Shown: positions 25,162 through 32,077 of the stretch, in pieces
How the letters are laid out: the number at the start of each line of letters is the position of its first letter
Numbering within the stretch: the first letter of the stretch is position 1
Source of the DNA: JAYTQQ01 sp043746635
GTDB lineage: Bacteria > Bdellovibrionota > Bdellovibrionia > Bdellovibrionales > JAMPXM01
Direction of reading: 5' to 3'
Length of the DNA stretch: 60,777 nucleotides
NCBI GenBank assembly: GCA_043746635.1
Contig: JAYTQQ010000191.1
Span: 1-60,777 of the forward strand
Notes under the pieces: model-generated
The model's database searches: none
Seen by the model: the letters and a program-made list of their open reading frames with translations, nothing else
Told to the model about the DNA's origin: nothing
Translations under genes and position numbers: made by a program

Positions 25162-26292
25162 ATGGCGCGCTTTTTTGTAATGACCTCTCGGGGCCTCGGT
25201 GACGTATTGTATGATGAAGTTTCAAAACTCGGAGTCACCAAAGTTTTGAAAGGCCAGGGCGGAGTTTTTTTTGAAAGCAATTGGGCCGGCTGTTACCGCG
25301 CGAATATTCGCCTCCGAAGTGCAACGCGCGTTCTTTTACCGATCTTAGATTTTCCGGCCTACAATCCTGAAGAGCTCTACAACAACATCAAGAAACATGA
25401 TTTTACGAAGTACATCGAGCCTGGTCAAACGATGGCGGTCGATGCGAACATTCGTGATTGCGGAGTTTTTCGAGATCAAAGATTTGTCGCGATGAAAATC
25501 AAAGATGCCGTCGTGGATCAATTCAGCGATAAATTTGGAGTACGTCCCGATGTCGATGGTAAGAATCCACATCTGTCGATCGTCGTTCGAGGAGTTAAAA
25601 ATCAATTTTCCGTTAGCATCGATACGTCTGGCGAACCGCTCTTCAAGCGTGGGTACAAAAATCTTAAGATGGTTCCGGCTCCGCTAAAAGAACATGTTGC
25701 TGCAGGCTTACTCCTCGCGACCGATTGGAAGCGAGATACCCCCGTCGTTGATCCAATGTGCGGCGGAGGAACTTTTTTGATCGAAGCCGCACTCATGGCT
25801 CTCAAAATTTCTCCGGGAACACTTCGTAAGTCTTTTGCATTTCAAAATTTTATCGGTTTCAAGCCAGAAGAATTTGCCGAAGAGCTTGAAGCCGCGATGA
25901 ACGAAGAGCTCGACTCTTTACCCTTTAAATTTTATGGCTATGATCTCGATCGAGATGCGGTTCAAATCGCGCTCGCGAATGTTCACGCCGCGGGCCTTGA
26001 TGAGTACATCGATATTGAGCGAGGCCCGATCGAAACTCTGAAAGCACCGGTCGAAGTGGGTATGGTCGTGACAAATCCACCTTACGGTGAGCGCCTGTCG
26101 ACGGCATTTGAGCTCGAAGAACTTTATCTCAACATGGCCCACACGCTTAAAACTAATTTCAAAGGTTGGGATTGTTGGATTCTTTCGGGAGAGCCAGAGC
26201 TCACAAAATTTATGAAATTAAAAGCTGAGCGTCGTGTGCCTGTTTTCAATGGGCCAATTGAATGTCGATTTCTCAAATATAAAATGTTTTAA
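25162..26292 (+). CDS. THUMP-domain RNA guanine-N2 methyltransferase (RlmL/YpsC-like)
   Basis: 376 aa, ATG with AAGGG upstream. The N-terminal ferredoxin-like and THUMP region (~1-165) would bind RNA. The C-terminal Rossmann methyltransferase has the SAM motif DPMCGGGTFLIEAALMA and the catalytic NPPY motif (VVTNPPYGERL), typical of N2-guanine or N6-adenine modification. Length and domain order fit the single-methyltransferase RlmL-like proteins, not the two-domain RlmKL of E. coli. The likely substrate is 23S rRNA guanine; tRNA cannot be excluded from sequence alone. Confidence 0.88.
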   Translation: MARFFVMTSRGLGDVLYDEVSKLGVTKVLKGQGGVFFESNWAGCYRANIRLRSATRVLLPILDFPAYNPEELYNNIKKHDFTKYIEPGQTMAVDANIRDCGVFRDQRFVAMKIKDAVVDQFSDKFGVRPDVDGKNPHLSIVVRGVKNQFSVSIDTSGEPLFKRGYKNLKMVPAPLKEHVAAGLLLATDWKRDTPVVDPMCGGGTFLIEAALMALKISPGTLRKSFAFQNFIGFKPEEFAEELEAAMNEELDSLPFKFYGYDLDRDAVQIALANVHAAGLDEYIDIERGPIETLKAPVEVGMVVTNPPYGERLSTAFELEELYLNMAHTLKTNFKGWDCWILSGEPELTKFMKLKAERRVPVFNGPIECRFLKYKMF

Positions 26293-26324
26293 AAAACGAA
26301 AACGAGGCGATAAATTTCATATGC

Positions 26325-26684
26325 CTACCAAGGTTTAAAGATGGCGAGCAGTGCTCCAATACTTGCGACGACAAAAACAGATCCGAGCAGGGCTCCGGCT
26401 GATTTGGGTTTACGGTGAATGAAAGCTATCACTCCGCCTAGATAGAGCCAGACTACAAATTTGCCGTAAACCCAACTGTGAAGAGGTTCTTCAGGGTAGA
26501 GATGCTTGGCGAGCATAAACCCGGTTACGATAATCAGAAGAAGGGCCGTGCCGCTCAACATGGAGAGCACTTTACGTGGCGAGTAATTTTTAGTCCCCCC
26601 CAGATGAACGGCGGCCCCGCCGAGGTTCATCAGGACCAAAAAAATCATGCTGAGATGAAGCCATTTTAAAATCTCGTAATTCAT
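26325..26684 (-). CDS. Small integral membrane protein
   Basis: 119 aa with four hydrophobic helices (WLHLSMIFLVLMNLGGAAVH, TALLLIIVTGFMLA, YGKFVVWLYLGGVIAF, ALLGSVFVVASIGALLAIF). His residues in helix 1 and its loop (WLH, VHLGG) and in the second helix's end (KHLYPEE) could bind haem, as in small cytochrome-like membrane proteins, but there is no definite family motif. SD AAAGG precedes the ATG. It is divergent from the cytidine deaminase gene. Function unknown. Confidence 0.65.
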   Translation of the reverse strand: MNYEILKWLHLSMIFLVLMNLGGAAVHLGGTKNYSPRKVLSMLSGTALLLIIVTGFMLAKHLYPEEPLHSWVYGKFVVWLYLGGVIAFIHRKPKSAGALLGSVFVVASIGALLAIFKPW

Positions 26685-26757
26685 GGGGAGCCTTTCGTTG
26701 ACATTTGTTCTCTCCTATAATGTCGTACTACTCAGCCACTTTTTCAAGAGGACTTTT

Positions 26758-27210
26758 ATGAAATCAAAAGCCGCACTCACAGATAAAATTTCGGACCTTC
26801 ACAGGTCCGCCGCTCAAGCTAAAAAGTTTTCGTACAGCCCTTATTCTGGTTTTCAGGTAGGAGCGGCTCTCCTCACTCCAGAAAATGAAGTGATCTTCGG
26901 TACCAACGTTGAGAATGCCAGTTACGGCTCGACGATTTGTGCCGAGCGAACTGCCATTCTGAAGGCCGTGAGTGAAGGTTGTACGCAATTCACCGATATC
27001 GTGATCGTGACAGACTCGAAAACGCCGGCAGCCCCGTGTGGAATGTGCCTGCAAGTCATGGCAGAGTTTTTTGCAGATGATGCGCGCATTTGGCTCGGAG
27101 ATTCACGTAAGGTTCAAAAATGTTATGCGTTTAAAGATTTGCTAATGCAAAGATTTGGGCCTAAAGATTTGAAGAAGCCAGCACCCTACGAAAAGAAAAA
27201 AAAGAAGTAA
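26758..27210 (+). CDS. cdd: Cytidine deaminase
   Basis: 150 aa from ATG 26758, preceded by AGAGGA; a track to 26683 would be in an untranslated leader. Homotetrameric-type cytidine deaminase: substrate motif PYSGFQVGAALL, zinc ligand and proton shuttle CAERTA, and the other two zinc cysteines in APCGMCLQVM. It converts cytidine or deoxycytidine to uridine or deoxyuridine in pyrimidine salvage. An unusual Lys-rich C-terminal tail (KKPAPYEKKKKK) follows the fold. Next gene starts four bases after the stop. Confidence 0.94.
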   Translation: MKSKAALTDKISDLHRSAAQAKKFSYSPYSGFQVGAALLTPENEVIFGTNVENASYGSTICAERTAILKAVSEGCTQFTDIVIVTDSKTPAAPCGMCLQVMAEFFADDARIWLGDSRKVQKCYAFKDLLMQRFGPKDLKKPAPYEKKKKK

Positions 27211-27213
27211 AAT

Positions 27214-28050
27214 ATGATTTTCAAAGAGTGGATTCGTTTTGTTTACGGGATGGCTATGGGCACCTCGGTTCCTTATATTAAACCAACGAACCGTTTCATG
27301 TGGCCAACCGCTCTTAAGACAATTGACGATCACATGAGCCTTTTCTTAGGTGGAAGTGTGGTCTGCGGAATCTTGCACGACAAAAATCAAGTTGTTTTGA
27401 TCAATACGAACTCTGGCCCTGCGGCTTCGCAGCTCCATCAATATATTGAAAAAAAATTCAAAGCTACCACTCCGACTCTTTTTAATACGACCGCCTCAAA
27501 AGACTTCTTTGACGGAAACAAACTTTATCCTTCAGCGAACCAAATCTATCTGCCGAACGTGAGTGATCAAGCGCTTCATCATGAGTGGCAGAACTCACCG
27601 GCGACCGTGACAAAGATGGTGAACGAAAGAACTTTTGAAATTGCCGGAGAGACTCTGGTTGTTGTTCCGATATTAGAGAGTGCTTCTCACTGCGATCTCG
27701 CAATTTACCTTAAATCTCGTAAAATTCTTTTTTTAGGCGGACTATTTTATAACCGCATTCATCCTTTTTTGCGTCCCCTTGACGGAATGAACGTGGCAAA
27801 TTGGATTCGCAATCTCGATGCGCTTATGGGTCGTTTTCAACCCGAAACAATTATTCCTGCGGAGGGAGATCTTGCCGGACCAGCCGAATTAAAAGAGTTC
27901 GTTGATTATCTCAAAGCTCTGTCTAATCCCAAAATTGAGTTTTCGGATTGTCGCAAAACATACGACTGGCTCGAAATTCCTGGCCAGACTTCTCTAGAAG
28001 AAAACTTCGATCTCCTTCGAGAAAATATAAAATCCTTTACAAAATTCTAA
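27214..28050 (+). CDS. Metallo-beta-lactamase-fold protein lacking the metal ligands
   Basis: 278 aa, no signal peptide. The fold can be traced: VVLINTNSGPAASQL (strand-turn that normally leads to the metal site), CDLAIYLKSRKILFLGGLFYN, HPFLRPLDGMNVANWIRNLD, and FQPETIIPAEGDLAGPAELK where active relatives have a PGHG motif. The expected HxHxDH motif is replaced by a segment around FNTTASKDFFDG, and PGHG by PAEG. Thus a hydrolase role is unlikely unless another metal site exists; a binding or structural role is inferred. Likely co-transcribed with cdd. Confidence 0.6.
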   Translation: MIFKEWIRFVYGMAMGTSVPYIKPTNRFMWPTALKTIDDHMSLFLGGSVVCGILHDKNQVVLINTNSGPAASQLHQYIEKKFKATTPTLFNTTASKDFFDGNKLYPSANQIYLPNVSDQALHHEWQNSPATVTKMVNERTFEIAGETLVVVPILESASHCDLAIYLKSRKILFLGGLFYNRIHPFLRPLDGMNVANWIRNLDALMGRFQPETIIPAEGDLAGPAELKEFVDYLKALSNPKIEFSDCRKTYDWLEIPGQTSLEENFDLLRENIKSFTKF

Positions 28051-28062
28051 ACAATAGACTTG

Positions 28063-28090
28063 AAAAAATCGGCGATGACTTCTTTCGCCG
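28063..28090 (-). terminator. Intrinsic terminator of the lpxD-metG operon
   Basis: CGGCGA (28070-28075) pairs with TCGCCG (28085-28090). On the minus strand the hairpin is followed by ATTTTTT (28069-28063), a good U-tract, 37 bases beyond the metG stop. Confidence 0.65.
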
Positions 28091-28126
28091 GCAGTTTCTT
28101 CATCATTGTGACAGTTTACGCAGGTA

Positions 28127-29683
28127 CTACTCTAGAATCTGTTCGACTCTCGGAAACAAGGGCCTCGCCTTGCTAATCAAAGTTCCCGGAGCAATTTTTT
28201 GAAAAATATTGAGGTCTTCGATGGCCGGTGCCTTAGACCAACCGACTTGCGCTAAGAGTTCAGCCATCTTCGTTGGCATTACTGGGCTTAGCAAAATTCC
28301 TGCGAAGCGCAGACATTCAAGGCTCACAAGCAAAGCTTCTGCGCCAATCGCGAGTTGCTCGGGATTGCCAGCCGATGTCTTAAGGCTTTTCCAGGGAGCT
28401 TGGTCTTCCATATATTTGTTGGCCGCTGATAATAAATCGGTGATAGCCTCAATCGCTCGATTCGGCGCCATCGCCATCACTTCAGTTCGTACCACTTCGG
28501 AAAGAGCTTCGGCTTGTTTCGCCAGGGCGAGCGAAGCAGGCATCACAAACTGAATTGCAGGAATCGCTCCTCCGAAAAATTTTTCGATTAAATTTGTTGA
28601 ACGGCTTAAAAGATTTCCGAAATTATTAGCGAGATCGGTGTTCACGCGCGCGATCACGAGATCTTGTGAAAACTGCGCGTCGTTTCCGAGGTGAATATCC
28701 CGGGTCAGAAAATAGCGAAGGCCATCGACTCCAACCATATTTTTCATATCAAGGGGCTTTACGACAGCCCCTTTTGATTTACTCATTTTTTCATTTGATT
28801 CGGTCAACCACCAGCCGTGAGCAAAAATTTGTTTAGGAAGTGGAGCTCGCAAGCCCATAAGCATGCTTGTCCAGTAGACGGCATGTGTGGTGAGGATATC
28901 TTTTCCCATGAGGTGAGTGGCGCCACAGGTCGTCCACCATTTCTCAAACTGTGCTTCGCCGCCAGGAACTTTGAAGCCGACGCCGACCGCGTAATTCAAT
29001 AAGGCATCGAACCAAACGTAAGTAACATAATCCTTGTCGAAAGGCATTTCGATGCCCCAGCCCATACGGGCTTTAGGGCGGGAGATGCAAAGGTCTTGAA
29101 GTGGTTTTTTTAAAAATCCCAAAACTTCGTTGCGTTTACTTTCTGGAGCAATGAAGGTCGGATTTTTTTCGATGTGAGCGATGAGCTCATCTTGATATTT
29201 CGACATTTTGAAGAAATAATTTTTCTCAGTAACGAGGCTGACTTCGCTCCCGGTGGGGGCTTTACCGCCAATTAGATCTTTTTCAGTATAAAAGATTTCG
29301 TCGGAGACCGAGTACCATCCGGTAAATTCTTTCGTGTAGATTTCGTCGCGTTCAAAGAGATCTTGCAGGCATGCTTGCACGGCTTTGACGTGCGTCGGTT
29401 GAGTCGTGCGGTAGAAAATATCGTAATCGATGCTGAGCTCTTTCCAGATATTTTGAAAATTCAAAACCATTTCGTCGCAATGGGCCTGCGGAGTGAGGCC
29501 GCGCTTCAGAGCCGCAGTTTGAACCTTTTGTCCGTGTTCGTCGGTACCGGTGAGGAACAAAGTCTCTTCGCCAAACATACGACGGTAACGGCGCAAAACA
29601 TCAGCGATGATAGTGGTATAAGCGTGACCAATATGGGGTGTATCGTTGACGTAATAAAGTGGAGTCGTAATGTAGAGAGACAT
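28127..29683 (-). CDS. metG: Methionyl-tRNA synthetase
   Basis: 518 aa. Class I signatures: the HIGH-type motif in YVNDTPHIGHAYTTIIAD, and KMSKSKG in SNEKMSKSKGAVV. The connective-peptide region shows no complete zinc cysteine set, so it resembles the short, metal-free MetRS type. The protein ends after the anticodon-binding helical domain, with no C-terminal EMAP/tRNA-binding dimerisation domain. The gene begins one base after the lpxD stop. Confidence 0.95.
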   Translation of the reverse strand: MSLYITTPLYYVNDTPHIGHAYTTIIADVLRRYRRMFGEETLFLTGTDEHGQKVQTAALKRGLTPQAHCDEMVLNFQNIWKELSIDYDIFYRTTQPTHVKAVQACLQDLFERDEIYTKEFTGWYSVSDEIFYTEKDLIGGKAPTGSEVSLVTEKNYFFKMSKYQDELIAHIEKNPTFIAPESKRNEVLGFLKKPLQDLCISRPKARMGWGIEMPFDKDYVTYVWFDALLNYAVGVGFKVPGGEAQFEKWWTTCGATHLMGKDILTTHAVYWTSMLMGLRAPLPKQIFAHGWWLTESNEKMSKSKGAVVKPLDMKNMVGVDGLRYFLTRDIHLGNDAQFSQDLVIARVNTDLANNFGNLLSRSTNLIEKFFGGAIPAIQFVMPASLALAKQAEALSEVVRTEVMAMAPNRAIEAITDLLSAANKYMEDQAPWKSLKTSAGNPEQLAIGAEALLVSLECLRFAGILLSPVMPTKMAELLAQVGWSKAPAIEDLNIFQKIAPGTLISKARPLFPRVEQILE

Positions 29684-29684
29684 C

Positions 29685-30749
29685 TTAGATTTGATCCTTG
29701 TGGGGAAAAACTTTTTTCATCAACTGATTAATTTGCTTTCGCATTTCTGGTAAATGGGTCATCGTTGATTTCATTTTCAAAAATTGTTGTATGGGCAAGA
29801 GTGGGGATCCACCGTAGTCGGCCTTTACGTCGATATTTTTGCTTACGGCTGATTGGGCCGCGAGGTTGACTCCATCGGTGACGTGAAGATGTCCGCCGAT
29901 GACGGTGTTACCGCCGGTGACAACAAAATTTCCGATGGAGCTAGAGCCCGCCATTTTCAAACCAGAAGTGAGAAGGCAGCCCTTTCCAACTTTGCAATTA
30001 TGTGCGATGTGAACTTGGTTGTCGGTCTTAGTACCGCGCCCGATGCGCGTTTCTCCGAAAGTTCCGCGGTCGATTGTGTTGCAAGCACCGATGTGAACGT
30101 CGTCTTCTATAATGACCCAACCCTGATGCGGAATTCGAAAGTGATTTCCGCTGCTGTCGTGCGCGTATCCAAACCCTTCTTTGCCGATGATTGTGTGAGA
30201 GGCAACTTCGCAGCGAGAGCCGATTTTCACTCTTGAGCCGATGACGACGAGCGACTGAATGGTAGAACGTTCGCCAATTTCAGAGTGAGCCTCAATGACC
30301 GAATTGGATCCGACGTAGGCCTGCGCCGCAATCTTCACGTGCGCGCCCAGCACGACTCCGGGCCCAATGAAAGCGGTCGGAGCAACCGTCGCGGAAGGAT
30401 CAATGACCGCAGAAGGGTGACGGCCTCCACCCGAAAAATCTCGATAAGGAGTCTGTAAAATAAAACGATCAATTGTTTTGGCCATCAAGAGTTCAGGATT
30501 GGGCGAGGAAATAATAGTTTGAGAGCCGGCCCGAGCGATCACGTCGGCAAATATTTTTTGGGGAACGACGATTCCGCCAGCTTTTGAGTTGAGCGCAAGA
30601 TCAACAAAATTAAGTTTGGTGCAAAAGACTAAAGAATTTTCGGAAATACTTTCTGCAGATGAGACGCCGTTAAAATTTTGATCTGCGGAGCCTTTGCATT
30701 CAATTGCCAAGTCAGAAAAAGCATTTTTGATCTGTGAAAAATTAAACAT
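29685..30749 (-). CDS. lpxD: UDP-3-O-acylglucosamine N-acyltransferase
   Basis: 354 aa. Left-handed beta-helix of hexapeptide repeats (VIDPSATVAPTAFIGPGVVL and many following turns), an N-terminal uridine-binding domain and a C-terminal helix pair. The catalytic His is in VHIAHNCKVGKGC. LpxD attaches the second acyl chain to the glucosamine in lipid A biosynthesis, so the cell makes LPS. The usual neighbours lpxA, lpxB and fabZ are absent; here it is paired with metG. Confidence 0.95.
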   Translation of the reverse strand: MFNFSQIKNAFSDLAIECKGSADQNFNGVSSAESISENSLVFCTKLNFVDLALNSKAGGIVVPQKIFADVIARAGSQTIISSPNPELLMAKTIDRFILQTPYRDFSGGGRHPSAVIDPSATVAPTAFIGPGVVLGAHVKIAAQAYVGSNSVIEAHSEIGERSTIQSLVVIGSRVKIGSRCEVASHTIIGKEGFGYAHDSSGNHFRIPHQGWVIIEDDVHIGACNTIDRGTFGETRIGRGTKTDNQVHIAHNCKVGKGCLLTSGLKMAGSSSIGNFVVTGGNTVIGGHLHVTDGVNLAAQSAVSKNIDVKADYGGSPLLPIQQFLKMKSTMTHLPEMRKQINQLMKKVFPHKDQI

Positions 30750-30900
30750 GCTTTATGAGTAACAATAGCGCCCCCTACTCACAATTCTTTATTCGCTGCG
30801 ATGCAAATCGCGAAGCGCTCGAGATGAAATTCAAAAAGCTTGTTTTCTGAAAATCTTTAGCCTAGCTTTCAGGTGTTATCCTACTTCCTGTGGAGGAGAA

Positions 30901-31713
30901 ATGGCGAAAAAGCCTGCGAAGCCCGTAAAGTCTCAAGCAAAAGCTAAAAAACCGGTTGCTGCAAAACCAAAAGCTACGGCAAAAGCTGCGAAGCCTGTCC
31001 CAACCAAGCATGCCCGAACGAAGGGCGCCGGAGCCAAGGCTCTCGCAGCCAAGGCTGTCGCTTCAAAAGCGAAACCTGAGAAAAAAGCGCCACCCTTGAA
31101 GCCGGCAGTGAAATCCGTAGCTAAAATTCCAGTTGCGAAGGCCCCCGCTGCGAAAGCGGCTCCAGAATTGAAAGCCAAAGCGAAAGCTCCGGTTCCAAAA
31201 GCGAAAAAAACTTCTGTTCCGTCAGTTATGGGGTCAAAGCCTAAGAAAGACGCAGACGAGATGGAAGATGAATTTTTAGACGACGATATCGAAATTGATC
31301 CTGAGCTTGCTGAATTCGTTGATGATGTGGCCGAACTTGAAGAAGTCGATGCAGAAGCCCAAAAAGCCCTCGCTGGAGGCTCAAGTGACGATGACGAAGA
31401 GGAGGAGGTCGCCGCTCCACTTAAGAAAACTCCAAAAGAGAAATCGGCTTCTGAGCGTCGTATAAAAAAAGAACGTGATTTACTGTCTGGGATTGATCGT
31501 AACGGTGATTTGTCTGAGATTTGGCAGAAATTTTTCGACACTCATAAGAATGAAAAAGCAAAACAATACAATATGCGCGAAACATTTGAGGCAAAATCCT
31601 CACTTCAACACGTCAAATTGGGCTGGGGCTTTATTCTGTCAAATATTAATGACCGCCTTGAAGTTTTATTCAAAGAAGGCATTAAAATTCTTATTTCAAA
31701 TTATAAATCTTAG
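30901..31713 (+). CDS. Histone H1-like Lys/Ala/Pro-rich protein with acidic middle and conserved C-terminal domain
   Basis: 270 aa after a strong SD (GGAGGAG). Residues 1-~115 consist of Lys-Ala-Pro repeats (AKKPAKPVKSQAKAKKPVAA style), like bacterial and eukaryotic H1 tails, expected to bind nucleic acid. Residues ~118-175 are strongly acidic (DEMEDEFLDDDIEIDPELAE, DDDEEEE). The last ~80 residues look folded (SDLSEIWQKFF-like segment LSEIWQKFFDT, then LGWGFILSNINDRLEVLFKE and ILISNYK). The basic plus acidic plus domain layout suggests a chromatin or RNA-associated factor. I do not recognise the C-terminal domain. Confidence 0.75.
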   Translation: MAKKPAKPVKSQAKAKKPVAAKPKATAKAAKPVPTKHARTKGAGAKALAAKAVASKAKPEKKAPPLKPAVKSVAKIPVAKAPAAKAAPELKAKAKAPVPKAKKTSVPSVMGSKPKKDADEMEDEFLDDDIEIDPELAEFVDDVAELEEVDAEAQKALAGGSSDDDEEEEVAAPLKKTPKEKSASERRIKKERDLLSGIDRNGDLSEIWQKFFDTHKNEKAKQYNMRETFEAKSSLQHVKLGWGFILSNINDRLEVLFKEGIKILISNYKS

Positions 31714-31729
31714 GGTCTCGTCAGTTCTA

Positions 31730-31747
31730 TTGGCCTTAAGGGGCCAA
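31730..31747 (+). terminator. Small hairpin after the H1-like gene
   Basis: TTGGCC (31730-31735) pairs with GGCCAA (31742-31747). No T-run follows, so it is a weak or Rho-assisted terminator candidate between the H1-like gene and infA. Confidence 0.35.
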
Positions 31748-31834
31748 ACTCCATACAATTCTCCGACAGAATCAATGCTCTTTTTATTTTTGTTGTACTT
31801 TCATTATAAGTTCGACTAACAATATACCCCACAT

Positions 31835-32053
31835 ATGGCAAAAGACGATCTCGCTCAAATAGACGGAAAAATCATAGACGCTGGCGCTGGCGGCCTTTAT
31901 AAAGTCGAACTCGACAATAAAGTCGCTATCCAAGCAAGACTCTGCGGCAAGATGCGCAGATTTAATATTCGTGTCGTAGTTGGTGACCGAGTCACTGTCG
32001 GAGTCTCTCCGTACGATCCTTCCAATGGACTCATACTTTACCGCCATAAGTAA
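31835..32053 (+). CDS. infA: Translation initiation factor IF-1
   Basis: 72 aa, the standard length of an S1/OB-fold IF-1 (GKIIDAGAGGLYKVELDN, CGKMRRFNIRVVVGDRVTV, PYDPSNGLILYRHK). IF-1 occupies the ribosomal A site during initiation. Several positions are divergent: the common start MAKEDxIE is MAKDDLAQ, and the C-terminal arginine-rich end is RHK. No Shine-Dalgarno is visible before the ATG (ATACCCCACAT), which is unusual in this window. A second, more typical infA elsewhere in the genome is possible. Confidence 0.92.
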   Translation: MAKDDLAQIDGKIIDAGAGGLYKVELDNKVAIQARLCGKMRRFNIRVVVGDRVTVGVSPYDPSNGLILYRHK

Positions 32054-32077
32054 AAAACAAATAAATAGAGATTCAAA

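Noticed and set aside
30933..31541. Ser/Ala-rich minus-strand ORF opposite the H1-like gene
   Set aside because: Its composition is the reverse reading of Lys/Ala codons; the plus-strand gene has a strong SD.
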